Of a stretch of 53,224 bases of DNA, positions 23,892 through 33,800 are shown piece after piece. The DNA lies in NCBI GenBank assembly GCA_041648735.1, contig JBAZOO010000026.1, forward strand, positions 1 to 53,224, in the 5' to 3' direction. The stretch comes from JBAZOO01 sp041648735 (GTDB taxonomy: Bacteria; Verrucomicrobiota; Lentisphaeria; Oligosphaerales; CAITYL01). The notes beneath the pieces are model-generated. The model was not told where the DNA came from, made no database searches, and saw only the letters and a program-made list of their open reading frames with translations. Position numbers and translations under genes: made by a program. Every line of letters starts with the position of its first letter. Position 1 is the stretch's first letter.

Positions 23892-26000
23892 TTATTGCAC
23901 TTCCGCGAGGGCCTGTTTGCGGCTGAGCCGCACGCGCCCGCGTTCATCGATGTCGATCACCTTGACCAGCACATAGTCGCCGACCTTGCAGATGTCCTCG
24001 ACCCGGGCGACCCGGTAGTCGGCCAGTTCGGAGATGTGGACGAGCCCTTCCAGCCCCGGCATGATCTCCACAAAGGCGCCGAACTCCTTGACCGACTTGA
24101 CCAGCCCCTTGTAGGTCTTGCCGATCTCCGCCTCGGCGGTGACGGCCTGGACTTCGAGCACGGCCGCCTCCAGGACGGTGGCGTTGGCGGCGAAGATGTT
24201 GATGGTGCCGTCGTCGTGGATGTCGATCTGGGCGCCAGTCCTCTCGGTGATGCCGCGGATGTTCTTGCCGCCGGGGCCGATGAGGGCGCCGATCTTCTCC
24301 GGGTTGATCTTCAGGTCATGGATCTTCGGGGCGTGGCGGCTCATTTCGGTGCGCGGCTGGGCGAGCACGGCGTCCATGATGTCGAGGATCTTCAGGCGCG
24401 CCTCGCGGTTCTGGAGCATCGCCTCGCGCATGCCGTCCAAGTCGAGGCCGGCGATCTTGAGGTCGAGCTGGAAGCCGGTGATGCCGTCGCGGGTGCCGGC
24501 GACCTTGAAGTCCATGTCGCCGTAATGGTCTTCGGCGCCGAGGATGTCGGTGAGGAAGACCCGGCGGCTCAGGTCCTTGCTGGTGACGAGGCCGACGGAA
24601 ATGCCGGCGACCTGCTTCTTGAGGGGGACGCCGGCGTCCATCAAGGAGAGGCTGGCGCCGCAGACGCTGGCCATGGAGGAGGAGCCATTGGAGGCGAGGA
24701 TGTCGGAGACGCAGCGGACGGCGTAGGGGAAGTTCTCCGGGATCATGGCGGCGACGCAGCGTTCCGCCAAGGCGCCATGGCCGATCTCGCGGCGGCCCGG
24801 CCCCATGATGCGGCCGCATTCGCCGGTGCTGAAGTTGGGGAAGTTGTAGTGGAGGATGAAGCGCTTCTTGCCCTGGCCGCCGGTGATGACGTCATACTCC
24901 TGCACGTCCGACTCGGCGCCAAGGGTGGTGGTGACCAGCGCCTGGGTCTCGCCGCGGGTGAAGACGGCGCTGCCATGGGTGCGGGGCAGGATTCCGGCCT
25001 CGCCTTCGATCGGGCGGAGATCCTTCAGGCCGCGGCCATCCTGGCGGAGGCCCTGGTCGAGGGCCAGGGAGCGCATGGTCTCGTAGATGATTTCCTCGAA
25101 GGCCGCCTTGAAGTTGGGGGCGGCGCCGGTGGCCGGGTTGGCGGGGAAGCGCGGGGCCAGGGCGGCGCCCAGGTCAGCCAGGAGCTTGGCCATGGCCGCG
25201 TTGCGTTCCGTCTTCTCCTTGATCTGGAGGGCGGCGGCCATCTTGCCCTGGCAGAACTCGTGGGCGGCGGCGACCAGCGCCGGCTCCGGCAGGTGCAGGG
25301 TGGGGGTGTATTTGGGCTTGCCCGCCTTGGTGGCCAAATCCTTGAGCAATTCCACCTGCTGGCGGACGACGCCGTCGGCGAAGGCCATGGCGTCCAGCAG
25401 CTCCTGTTCGCTGATCTCGTCGGCGCGGCCTTCGATCATGATCGCCTTGCCGGGGATGCCGGCGTAGACCAGGTCAATGTCGCTGTCCGCCATTTCGGTG
25501 TGGGTCGGATTGGCGATGAAGCGGCCGTTGACCCGGCCGACGCGCAGGGCGCCGAAGGGGCCGTTGAAGGGGATGTCGGAGACCATCAGGGCGGCGGAGG
25601 CGCCGAGGATGCTGAGCACGTCGGCCTCGTTGTCGCCGTCGGCGCTGAGCAGGGTGGTCATGATCTGGACGTCGTTGATGAACCCCTCGGGGAAGAGCGA
25701 GCGGGCGGGGCGGTCGGTCATGCGCGAGGTGAGGATTTCCTTCTCGGTCGGGCGGCCTTCGCGCTTGAAGTAGCCGCCGGGGAACTTGCCGGCGGCGCTG
25801 AAGCGCTCGCGGTAGTCCACTTGGAGCGGAAAGAAGTCGAGCCCGGGCCGGGGCGCGGCCGAGCAGGCGGTGACGAGCACGATGGTGTCGCCCTGGCGGA
25901 CGGTGACCTCGCCGCCGGCGAGCTGGGCGATCTTGCCCGATTCGAGCGTCAGGATCCGGTTTTGGCCGAGGTCGAGGCTGACGGCATGTTGGGTTGGCAT
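23892..26000 (-). CDS. pnp: Polyribonucleotide nucleotidyltransferase (PNPase)
   Basis: Phosphorolytic 3-prime to 5-prime exoribonuclease of the RNA degradosome (702 residues, full length). Two RNase PH-like domains (about 1-230 and 310-540) flank an alpha-helical domain; a KH domain (KIGALIGPGGKNI) and a C-terminal S1 domain (YKGLVKSVKEFGAFVEIMPG) follow. The N-terminal FFPLQVDYRERFSAAGKFPGG-type segment is typical. The ATG follows AGGAG. It lies downstream of rpsO as in many bacteria, but separated from it by 332 bases. The region also encodes the RNase E/G, so two degradosome-type nucleases are near each other. Confidence 0.98.
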   Translation of the reverse strand: MPTQHAVSLDLGQNRILTLESGKIAQLAGGEVTVRQGDTIVLVTACSAAPRPGLDFFPLQVDYRERFSAAGKFPGGYFKREGRPTEKEILTSRMTDRPARSLFPEGFINDVQIMTTLLSADGDNEADVLSILGASAALMVSDIPFNGPFGALRVGRVNGRFIANPTHTEMADSDIDLVYAGIPGKAIMIEGRADEISEQELLDAMAFADGVVRQQVELLKDLATKAGKPKYTPTLHLPEPALVAAAHEFCQGKMAAALQIKEKTERNAAMAKLLADLGAALAPRFPANPATGAAPNFKAAFEEIIYETMRSLALDQGLRQDGRGLKDLRPIEGEAGILPRTHGSAVFTRGETQALVTTTLGAESDVQEYDVITGGQGKKRFILHYNFPNFSTGECGRIMGPGRREIGHGALAERCVAAMIPENFPYAVRCVSDILASNGSSSMASVCGASLSLMDAGVPLKKQVAGISVGLVTSKDLSRRVFLTDILGAEDHYGDMDFKVAGTRDGITGFQLDLKIAGLDLDGMREAMLQNREARLKILDIMDAVLAQPRTEMSRHAPKIHDLKINPEKIGALIGPGGKNIRGITERTGAQIDIHDDGTINIFAANATVLEAAVLEVQAVTAEAEIGKTYKGLVKSVKEFGAFVEIMPGLEGLVHISELADYRVARVEDICKVGDYVLVKVIDIDERGRVRLSRKQALAEVQ

Positions 26001-26332
26001 AATTGGAGACTCCTGTCCCTAGGTTGACACGGGGGTTGTCCGCCCGCGGTCCGCCGTGCCGGTCGGTTCGCGGGGGTCAGGCAGGACAGGGGCGGCCGCC
26101 CCGGAAAGCCCCACATCCAAAAGGGCGGGAGACTGCGGAATTGCGGTATAAAAACCCGCCCGCCACGAATTGCCGGCGGACTCTTATACCGTCCGAATTC
26201 CACATCTCCGCCAGCCGTGGGTCGCTCATCCCGTCATGCCCGGCGGTTCTTGAACAAGAGAAGGGGCCGACGGCGCAGGCATCCCCGCACTGCCGGCCAT
26301 GATGGCGGGCGCCCGGAGCGGGCGCCCGGAGT
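26001..26332 (-). promoter_or_regulatory. rpsO-pnp intergenic region and pnp leader
   Basis: No gene is supported in these 332 bases. Just after rpsO there is a tandem of two GGGCGCCC-containing palindromes (about 26306-26331) that can form a strong stem. Further along, GGTATAA (26145-26151) and TTATACC (26184-26190) form an inverted pair 32 bases apart, each resembling a -10 box on opposite strands. The pnp ribosome site AGGAG ends the leader. PNPase commonly autoregulates through a structured leader, so this is the place to look. Confidence 0.4.
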
Positions 26333-26596
26333 TCAGTGCCGCAACGACAGCCGCTTGACCAGATCCTGGTAGCGGCTCAAATCGGTCCTCTTCAGGTAGC
26401 CGAGCAGCCGCCGGCGGCGGCTGACCATCGTCAGCAGACCACGGCGGGTGCCGTTGTCCTTCGGGTGCTTCTCCAGATGTCCGGAAAGCTCGTTGATCCG
26501 GTTGGTGAGCACCGCCACCTGGACATCGGAGGAGCCGACATCATTCTGCGACCGCGCAAATTCCTTGATGATCGCCTGTTTCTGCGCCTGATCCAT
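26333..26596 (-). CDS. rpsO: 30S ribosomal protein S15
   Basis: Small-subunit protein S15 (87 residues). DVGSSDVQVAVLTNRINELSGHL, HPKDNGTRRGLLTMVSRRRRLLGYL and the terminal RYQDLVKRLSLRH are diagnostic. The ATG at 26596 gives the normal length; a small hairpin, ATACC-CTGT-GGTAT (26595-26608), overlaps the start codon and could relate to the known autogenous control of S15. The gene has its own promoter downstream of the toroid-protein gene. Confidence 0.98.
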   Translation of the reverse strand: MDQAQKQAIIKEFARSQNDVGSSDVQVAVLTNRINELSGHLEKHPKDNGTRRGLLTMVSRRRRLLGYLKRTDLSRYQDLVKRLSLRH

Positions 26597-26644
26597 ACCC
26601 TGTGGTATCCTCTGGTCCCGTCGTTTCACGAAAATGGAACAAGT

Positions 26645-26672
26645 AATTTAGCGGGCGGCGGGCCGATTGCAA
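26645..26672 (-). promoter_or_regulatory. Predicted sigma-70 promoter of rpsO
   Basis: On the minus strand TTGCAA and TAAATT are spaced by 16 bases, about 50 bases before the rpsO start. A GCGGGCCG/CGGCCCGC stem spans the -35 box and may terminate the upstream envelope operon. Confidence 0.5.
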
Positions 26673-26693
26673 GCCGGCCGCCGGCCCGCGGCG

Positions 26694-28268
26694 TCAGGAG
26701 CCCAGATCCAGGATGCCACCGCCCTTGTCCTCATGCTTCTCCAAGTCGAGCTTGTAGGTGGGGAGGAAGCGGTAATAGACCTCGAGCATCAGGCAGCAGA
26801 GGGTGGTGTTATAGAGGGGGTCGTAGTCGGGGACCGCGTGTTCTGGCGACGGCCGCGGCTCCCAATAGCCGGTGGGCTTGCCCTCCGGGGTTTGCGGCCC
26901 CGGCTTCTGGTTGGCCACCAGTTCCTTGGAGAACTGGCGGTTCCAGGGGCCGAACTTGCTGGCGCCGGCATAGAACATCGCCTGGGTCTGGTAGTACCAG
27001 GCATAGGCCGTGTGGCCGCCGCCCACGTGCCTGGGGGAGTTCCAGTCCACCTTGGTGGCTTCAATCGCCTTGATCGCCGCCGCGACTTCGGAGGACTTGC
27101 CCAGGCCAAGCATCTGCAGGCAGAGGGCGCCCACCCCCTGCATGCTTATGGTTCCGCTGCTCCCCGTGGCGTACACGAAGCTGTTCGTTTTCTGGTTGAA
27201 GGCCTGCTTCTGGAGGAAGCTGATGCTCTTCTCCAGCGCCTCGGCCAGCCCCGGCACCCGGGCGTCGGCGATGTGGCCGGCCTTGAGCGCCTGGATCTGC
27301 CAGCCGCTGACGGAGAGGTCAAAGCGCAGCTCCCCCTTTCCTTCGATTTCCCCCTTCGACTTGACCTTGCGGTAGTTGTACTCCCAGCCGCCGGCATCCT
27401 GCTGGCCGTTGACAATGGTGGCCAGCCCCTTTTCCATCGGCTTCTTGATGTAGGGGAGGCTGGTCATGCCGTAGGCTTCCGCGAGGGCATAGGTGGCAAT
27501 GGCGTGGCTGTACTCCCGTTCCAGGAGGCGTCCGGCACCGTCCATGCTGGTGCAGAGGTACTGGATCGCCTGGGAGACGCTGGCGCCGAACTCCTTGGAG
27601 TCGGGGGTTTCGCCATGGCCGAGGTAGGCGAGGAGCGCAAGGCCGGTCATGGCGGCGGGGTATTGCCCTTTGGGGCCAGTCCAGGAGCCGTCGGGCTTCT
27701 GGGTGAGCTTGAGCCAGCGCAGGGCGCGGAGGAGGGCGCTTTCCGTGGCTTCCGTGGGGCCGAGGCCGCCGCGGCCCGCGGTCGCGCCGCCGGCAATGCC
27801 GCCGACGCCGGGGCGTCCCTTGTAGATGCCGGGCAGAGTCAGGGGGCTCTGGAAGCTGGCGACGTCGAAGAGGGTGGAGGTGTCGACCGCGTCGGTCGGC
27901 GCCTCGGCGACCTCGTCGGTGACCGTTTCGGTCTCCACCGCCGGCTTCTCCATGACCGGGACGATGTCGGTCTCCTGCTCGATCTTCTCCAGCCGCTCGT
28001 CAATCTTCTCGTCCGGCGGCGTGATCTTGAGTTCCTCCATGTTGACCTCGACTTCGGCGACCGTCGGCCGGCGGTCGGCGCTGAGGAAGAAGAAGCAGAT
28101 GACCAGCACGACCATGTGGGCGAGCACGGAGACGACCGGTCCGGCCAGATGTTCGACCATCTGGCGGCGGCGGTAGTCCTCCAGGATCGCATCCAGCTCC
28201 GGATGCACATGTTCCGGCGCGCCAACCCCGGCCGGGTCATGCGGCGCCATGGCGGAATGGGCGCTCAT
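26694..28268 (-). CDS. Membrane-anchored alpha/alpha-toroid (prenyltransferase/squalene-oxidase repeat) protein
   Basis: A 524-residue protein built like an energy-transducer subunit: a cytoplasmic N-terminus, one membrane helix (about 44-63), a long acidic and proline-bearing periplasmic linker (65-150), a Gly-rich hinge, then an alpha/alpha-toroid domain (about 173-515). The toroid shows squalene-cyclase-type repeats such as QKPDGSWTGPKGQYPAAMTG and QQDAGGWEYNYRK. The catalytic DxDD acid motif of squalene-hopene cyclases is not seen, so terpene cyclisation is unlikely. It is the last gene of an ExbB-ExbD-ExbD operon, in the place TonB or TolA would occupy, which suggests it carries proton-motive-force energy to a periplasmic target. 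AGGAA precedes the ATG. Confidence 0.82.
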   Translation of the reverse strand: MSAHSAMAPHDPAGVGAPEHVHPELDAILEDYRRRQMVEHLAGPVVSVLAHMVVLVICFFFLSADRRPTVAEVEVNMEELKITPPDEKIDERLEKIEQETDIVPVMEKPAVETETVTDEVAEAPTDAVDTSTLFDVASFQSPLTLPGIYKGRPGVGGIAGGATAGRGGLGPTEATESALLRALRWLKLTQKPDGSWTGPKGQYPAAMTGLALLAYLGHGETPDSKEFGASVSQAIQYLCTSMDGAGRLLEREYSHAIATYALAEAYGMTSLPYIKKPMEKGLATIVNGQQDAGGWEYNYRKVKSKGEIEGKGELRFDLSVSGWQIQALKAGHIADARVPGLAEALEKSISFLQKQAFNQKTNSFVYATGSSGTISMQGVGALCLQMLGLGKSSEVAAAIKAIEATKVDWNSPRHVGGGHTAYAWYYQTQAMFYAGASKFGPWNRQFSKELVANQKPGPQTPEGKPTGYWEPRPSPEHAVPDYDPLYNTTLCCLMLEVYYRFLPTYKLDLEKHEDKGGGILDLGS

Positions 28269-28299
28269 AGGGCGGTTCCTGTCTTGCGGGTTCGGAAGG

Positions 28300-28698
28300 T
28301 CACTTCAAGGTCATCAGGTTGAGCTGGGAAAGGTTGCCGCCCTTGCAGGCGTCCAGGACCTTGACCACCTGGTCGGCCTTGGCGCTTTGGCTGACCTGGA
28401 TGACGATGGTCACATCCGGGTTCAGGGCGCCGAGTTCCTTGAGTTCGGTGCGGAGGCGGTCGAGGGCGATGGGGGCGCCGCCCAGGAGATAGGCGCGGGG
28501 CTGCACGGTGAGGTTGAGCACGGGCGGCGGAGTCCCCGGCGGCGGGCTCTTGGGCCTGGAGGGCAGGTTCACCGCCAGATGCGCCTCCGGGATTTCCTGC
28601 TTGAACGTGAGCACGAAATAGATCAACAACTGGAACACCACGTCGATCATCGGTGCCATGGGCACGTTCAGGGGCTCTTGGGCGGATCGCTTGGCCAT
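28300..28698 (-). CDS. exbD: ExbD/TolR-family biopolymer transport protein (distal copy)
   Basis: A 132-residue inner-membrane protein with one N-terminal helix containing MIDVVFQLLIYFV; the Asp in this helix is the proton-conducting residue of ExbD/TolR/MotB-type stators. A proline-rich linker (SPPPGTPPP) leads to a small periplasmic domain. It lies 79 bases after the first ExbD and 31 bases before the toroid gene. AAAGGTG precedes the ATG. Having two different ExbDs is common in such operons and may reflect a heteromeric stator. Confidence 0.92.
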   Translation of the reverse strand: MAKRSAQEPLNVPMAPMIDVVFQLLIYFVLTFKQEIPEAHLAVNLPSRPKSPPPGTPPPVLNLTVQPRAYLLGGAPIALDRLRTELKELGALNPDVTIVIQVSQSAKADQVVKVLDACKGGNLSQLNLMTLK

Positions 28699-28777
28699 GT
28701 CAGTCGCACCTTTGTCTGGTGGCAGAGAAAACGGTGGGGGCGGCGGTTTTATTCACTGCCGCCGGCCGGCGCGGATT

Positions 28778-29188
28778 TCATTTCGTGGTTTCCGCGGCGA
28801 TTTGCACGCGGTAGAGCCCCGCCTTGCCGACGGCCTCCATGACCTTGGCCACGTGGCGGTATTCGGCGCCGGCGTCACAGCGGATGACGATCGGGACGCT
28901 GGTGCCGAATTCGGTGCGGGCGGCGCGGAGGATGTTTTCGAGCTGGGGCTGGCGCAGGGGTTGGTTGGCGATGTTGGCGGAGCCGTCCTGGCGGACATTG
29001 ATCGTCACCGTCCGGGGATCCTTCTTGCTGACGGCGCCGATTTCCTGGGCTTTGGCGAGCTTGATCGTCTCGTCCAGCAACTCCTGCTGCTGGGCAGCGG
29101 AGACGACGAAGAAGATGATGAGCTGGAAGACCACGTCGATCATTGGGGTGATCGGCGTCTCCAGCGTTTCCTCGGCACGTTTTTTCAT
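28778..29188 (-). CDS. exbD: ExbD/TolR-family biopolymer transport protein (proximal copy)
   Basis: A 136-residue ExbD/TolR protein with the stator helix TPMIDVVFQLIIFFVVSAA (key Asp near residue 18) and a periplasmic domain ending in VPIVIRCDAGAEYRHVAKVME, the usual ExbD C-terminal fold. AAGGAGG precedes the ATG, the best ribosome site in the operon. It follows ExbB by 28 bases. Confidence 0.94.
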   Translation of the reverse strand: MKKRAEETLETPITPMIDVVFQLIIFFVVSAAQQQELLDETIKLAKAQEIGAVSKKDPRTVTINVRQDGSANIANQPLRQPQLENILRAARTEFGTSVPIVIRCDAGAEYRHVAKVMEAVGKAGLYRVQIAAETTK

Positions 29189-29216
29189 GGCCCCGGCCTC
29201 CTTGGCGGTGAGGGGG

Positions 29217-29981
29217 TTACTGCTGCTCGACCTCGGCGGTGCGCAGCACCTTGATCAGGTCCAGCACCGTCGCCTCCATTTCCAGGATGATCCGGGTGGC
29301 GTGGTTCTTGAGCAGGGTGTAGGCGAGGAGGGCGGGGATGGCGACCAGCAGGCCGACGACGGTGGTCCAGAGGGCGGTTGAGATGGCGGTGGCGAGGACG
29401 GCGGCGCGGGAGGCGCCGGAGGCGCTCGCCAAGCCGGCGAAGGCCATGACCATGCCGACGACGGTACCGAGGAGGCCGAGCATGGGGCCGAGCTGGCCGC
29501 AGACGTTGAGGTAATTCACCCGTTGCAGGAGTTTCTCGTTCTCCATTTCGGCGCTGCTGGTCACGGCTTCCTGGATCACTTCGTAGCCTTCCTCGATGTT
29601 GGCAAAGGCGGTCAGGAGGATGCGGGAGAGCGGGCTGGGATTGACTTCGCAGGTCTGCATGGCGGAACTGAGGTCGCCGCGGTTCAGGGAGTCGCGCACG
29701 CCTTCCACCAGTTCGGCGGGGAGCAGCTTGGGGCGCTTGACGGCGAGGAGGCCGTCAATGACCAGGGCGAGCGTGGCGGCGGAGATGGAGAAGAGGGCAA
29801 TCCAGCAGAGCAGGTTGACAATGCCGCCGCCGAAGACCACGTTGGCGAAGGAGGTCGCCTTGGTGGCGTCGAACTCCGCCGCGGCCGCGCCGCCTTCCGC
29901 CGCCGCCTCCTGGGCGTAGAGGGTGGGGGCAGTCAAGAGGGCGACCAACAACAGGTTCCACATTTTCACGAAACGGCTCAT
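29217..29981 (-). CDS. exbB: MotA/TolQ/ExbB proton channel family protein
   Basis: A 254-residue inner-membrane protein forming, with ExbD, a proton-driven stator. A signal-like N-terminal helix ending LYAQ (1-24) precedes three membrane helices (about 48-77, 158-185, 195-225). LGPMLGLLGTVVGMVMAF and ALWTTVVGLLVAIPALLAY are the conserved TolQ/ExbB channel segments, with the Thr pair of the pore. AGGAGA precedes the ATG. It is followed by two ExbDs and the toroid protein and preceded by two TPR-protein genes on the same strand. Confidence 0.94.
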   Translation of the reverse strand: MSRFVKMWNLLLVALLTAPTLYAQEAAAEGGAAAAEFDATKATSFANVVFGGGIVNLLCWIALFSISAATLALVIDGLLAVKRPKLLPAELVEGVRDSLNRGDLSSAMQTCEVNPSPLSRILLTAFANIEEGYEVIQEAVTSSAEMENEKLLQRVNYLNVCGQLGPMLGLLGTVVGMVMAFAGLASASGASRAAVLATAISTALWTTVVGLLVAIPALLAYTLLKNHATRIILEMEATVLDLIKVLRTAEVEQQ

Positions 29982-30047
29982 GGGGATCTCCTTCGGTCAG
30001 GTTGTTGCAAACAAAACTTGGGGGGGGGATGCAGGGGCAAGGTTGGC

Positions 30048-30794
30048 TCACTCCATCCGTTCGATGTCCGCCGCCCGGGGGTCGTTGCGCTTCTTCAGCA
30101 GCGCCGCCGCTTCGCGCTTGGCCTCCGCGCGCTGTTCGGGGAACTGGTTGGGCTTGAACAGCAGGATTGTCTTGAGATATTCCAGGACGGCTTCATGGTC
30201 CCGCCCCATTTCCGCGAAAACGCGGGCACGGGTGTTGAAGGCGACGACCGCCTTGTCCGGGGGCGCGGCCGCCACAATCCGGTCGAGCAGCTTGAGGGCC
30301 TCGTCGCCCTTTTTTTGGCGCACCAGGAGTTGCGCCCGGCCGCAGGCCAGATCCAGCTCGCTCTGGTCCGGCTGGCGCAGGCCGCGCTCAAACGCCCGCT
30401 CCGCCGCCGCCAAGTCCCCCTTGGCCATCTGCGCCATCCCTTCAAGGTAGCTGATCGGCCCGTTCCAGCCGAGGAACTGGTAGCGGTTGAGGGCGGCCGG
30501 GGCGGCCCGGATCACGTCGTCCGCCTGGTTGGCGGCCAACCCCTGCTCCATTGCCGTCACTTCCCGCGGTTTGGGGGTGACGACCAGCTTCACTTCGGCG
30601 CGCGGGACGCGGATGGTCACGCCGCTGTCCATCTGGACGTTGAGGTTGCCTTGGGGGTCGGCGGTGATCTGTTGGGCGACCATCCGCTGGCCGTTGATCC
30701 GTTCCAGGTAGGTTTCCGCGCGCTGCTGCGCCCAGAGCGGCGCCGCCAGCAACGCCCCGGCCAGGACCAGCCCTGCCTTGTGCATGATGTTCAT
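30048..30794 (-). CDS. Secreted TPR protein of the ExbBD operon
   Basis: A 248-residue exported protein with a clear signal peptide (MHKAGLVLAGALLAAPLWAQ). After a short beta-rich segment (VAQQITADPQGNLNVQMDSG) it has several tetratricopeptide-like helical pairs (AKGDLAAAERAFERGLRQPD; KKGDEALKLLDRIVAAAP; DHEAVLEYLKTILLFKPNQ). TPR proteins accompany Tol/Exb systems elsewhere (for example CpoB/YbgF with Tol-Pal), so a scaffold role for the complex is likely. The start at 30794 was chosen from the signal peptide and an upstream GAGGA; the frame stays open much further upstream but without coding character. Confidence 0.82.
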   Translation of the reverse strand: MNIMHKAGLVLAGALLAAPLWAQQRAETYLERINGQRMVAQQITADPQGNLNVQMDSGVTIRVPRAEVKLVVTPKPREVTAMEQGLAANQADDVIRAAPAALNRYQFLGWNGPISYLEGMAQMAKGDLAAAERAFERGLRQPDQSELDLACGRAQLLVRQKKGDEALKLLDRIVAAAPPDKAVVAFNTRARVFAEMGRDHEAVLEYLKTILLFKPNQFPEQRAEAKREAAALLKKRNDPRAADIERME

Positions 30795-30864
30795 TGTCGT
30801 CCGTCCTCGTTCTGCCGGAGTGGCCGCCGCCGGCGGCACCGCTCCGTCCGTCGTTGCCAGAGCT

Positions 30865-33800
30865 TCAGTCCAGCGGCTTCCCATTCGGGAAGAGTTCCCG
30901 GTAGCGTTTCCGGATCCGTTCCTGTCCGGCCAAGTCGTTGAGCCGCTTGTAGAGTTGCAGGCTGTCACGGGCCGCCTGTTCGAGGTAGGGGCGGGTGGCC
31001 GGGTTGGCGGCATCGCCCAGCATGACCATGTGGTAGAGCGCCGCCGCCATCTTGGTCTTCTCGGGATCGCCGCCGCCGAGGCGGACCAGGGCGGTTGCCT
31101 TCTCCAGTTGGGCGCGGGTGGTGAGGGGCGGGTTGTCGAAGCTGCGGGCGAGGATGGCGTTGTAGGCGTCCAGCGTCTTGGCGAGGTTCCCCTGTTCCTG
31201 CCAGCCCTTGGCCATGAGGAACTGCGTTTCGAAGAAATAGCCGGTGTTGGGTTTCTCGCGCAGCAGGGTTTCAAGCAGTTTCAGGGCGTCGGCGGCCCGG
31301 GTCGGGTTGGCCGTGTCCGCCAAGGTCGCCTCGGCGGCGAGCACCGCCAGCCGGTCGGCCAGGCGGGCGGCGGCGGCCTGGTCCGGATGTTGCGGGTTGT
31401 GGCGCCGGTTGAGGGCCGCCACCGCGGCCTGGGCGGCGATCCGGGGGTTGACGCTCAGCATTTTCCCGGCAATGTAATCCAGCACGTAGAGCGGCTGGTC
31501 GGCGGCGGTCGCCAGCACTTTGGCGAACGCTTCGGCGGCCTTGGCCGGCTCGCCCGTCTCCACCTGCGACCGGCCCATGAGGAAAAAGGCCTGCTTGGCG
31601 GCCCGCGAGTCGGCATGGCGTGAGCCCAGTTCGACCAGGAGGCGGGAAGACTCGTCGTATTCCTTGAAGTCCTGCAAGATCATGCTGATGCGCAGCAGGC
31701 TCTCCGGCACATAGCGGCCTTGGGGATAGGCGGCGAGGTAGGCCTTCAGCGCCTTGGCGGCTTCGCGCCGGGCGGCTTCGCTGGCCTTGGCCAAGGGTTG
31801 CCGTTGGGCACGGAGCTGCGCCAGGGCTTCCTGCCGGGCGGCGGCGGCGGTTGCCGCGACGGCCACTTCGGCTTGCAGCCGTTGGCGGCGGAGGTCCGCC
31901 AACGCCGTGAGCAATCCCAGTTCCTTCTTGCCGGCCGCCACTTCCGCGGCGGCGGCGGCCTTGTAGGGGGCGGCGGCAAAGAGGTCGGGCAGGCTGCCGC
32001 TGGCGAGGAAGGCCGCGGCGGCGTCACAGCGTTTGAGCCCGTTGGTGGCGCGGTCGAGGTGGGCATCCAGCAACTGGAGTTCGAGCTGGGCGACCTCGGC
32101 CTCCGCCTGGACCGAGGCCCGTTCCGTGCGAAGGGCCGCCACTTCCGCGGCGAGGGCTGCCGCCGTCGTCCGCAACTTCTCCAAGTGTCCGCCTTCCGCC
32201 GCCATTTGGCGGCGTTCCAGCTCCTTGCGGGCGTCGGCCAGGCGGGCTTCGGCCTGGGTGAGGGCGCGGGCTGCCGCCGCCCGGGTGGCGCCGCCTTCGG
32301 CCTTGGCCTTTTCAAAGTCAGCGGTGAGGCGGGTGACCGCCGTTTCGGCGGCCGTCACCGCCGCCGTGGCCTGGCGGAGCGCCTGTTCGGCGGTTTCGAG
32401 CTGGCTGGTGTTCGTCCGCAGGGCTGGTTCCTTGAGGGCGAGCGCGTCGCCGAGGCGTTTGATTTCCGCTTGCAGCTCCTGGCCCCGGCGTTCCAGCGCC
32501 GGCCGGGAGTCGCGCAACATTTCAATCCGCTCCCGCAAGCTTTCCTTTTCCGGGGCGATGCCGTCGCGGGCGCTTTTGCTGGCGGTGGCGACCATGCGGC
32601 GGGCCGTCTCCTCGGCGATCTGGCGGGCGGCGGCGAGGTCGGCGCCGGTCTTGCCGCGGGTTTCCTCCTCGATCAGCTTTTCGCGTTCGGCGGCGCTGGT
32701 GTCGGTGGTCAGTTCCCGTTCGCGGTCGGCCCACTCGGCGGTGGCTTTGGCGAGGTCGGCCGCCAGGGTGGCCACGGTGGCCTGGATTTGCGTCCGGCGT
32801 TCGGCGGCGGTGCGGTCTTCCTCCTCCAACTGGCTGATGCGGCCTTCCAACGCCTCCAGTTGGGGGCGGATGGCGTCCGCCTGCCGGTCCCAAGTCCAGC
32901 CCAGGAAGGAGGTGGCGTCTTCGCGCAGGCGGGGGACGATTTCGGACTTGGGCTCCAGGCCGTGCCCGGCCAGCGCCTCCGGCTTGAGCCAGTCGAGCAG
33001 CTCGTGGAAGTGGCGCAAGGCCGCCTCCGTCTCGTTGGCCGCCATCAACTGTTCGGCGGCGCGGAACTTGGCCTCCATCCGGTCCTTGGCGAATTTCGGG
33101 TTGGTCTCCGCCTCGACATATTTCAGGAAAGCCGCCGCCGCCGGCTTCGGCTGGTCCGCGGAATAATGGGCCCACCCCAGCTTGTAGCTGGCGCGGGTGG
33201 CGCGGTCGCTGGCGGGGAAGCGCTCGAGCACCTGGCGGTATTTGGGGATCGAGGATTCATAGGCGGCCCGGGCCCGGGCCTTGACCGCCTCCTTTTCCGC
33301 CCCCTCCTTCATGGCCTTGGCGATGCCGGCCAGCTCGGAGCCGCGGCGGTATTCGTTTTCGGCAATGTGGAAGGCGATCTCCGCCGCCCGCGGATTCTTG
33401 GGGGCGTAGTCGACGAACTGCTGCCAGGCGATCATGGCCTCAGCCAGGGCTGCCTCCCTGGCCTCGCGGTCCTTGAGGTCGCGGGCGGCGTTGTAGAGCA
33501 GGCCGCCCAGGCGCAGCAGGGAGCGTTCCACGAACTCGTCGTCGGCGGGCGAGACTTCCCGCAGGTAGCTGGCGGCCGCCTGGGCGAGCAGCGTCTTGTT
33601 GGCCGCCACGTAGCTTTCGATGAGGCCGGCCAGGGCTTGGGGCAGGCTGGGGCTGCGGCGGGCCACCTCGCGGACGACGGCGAGGTAGGCGGCGGCCTCC
33701 ACCGGCTTTTTGGCCTTCAGCAACTGGTCGCCCTCGCGGAGGCGGCCCTGGGCGGCGCCTTCGCCCATGAGCCCCGCCTCCGCGGGGGCGCCGATGGTGC

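Noticed and set aside
23181..26027. A 948-codon rightward open frame opposite prfA, rpmE and pnp
   Set aside because: It is antisense to three recognisable genes; long empty frames are expected opposite GC-rich coding DNA, and its product is Gly/Ala/Val/Glu-biased with no domain.
26694..28268. Squalene-hopene cyclase activity for the toroid protein
   Set aside because: The acidic DxDD catalytic motif is not seen, the protein is membrane-anchored with a periplasmic linker, and the context is ExbBD, not isoprenoid genes.
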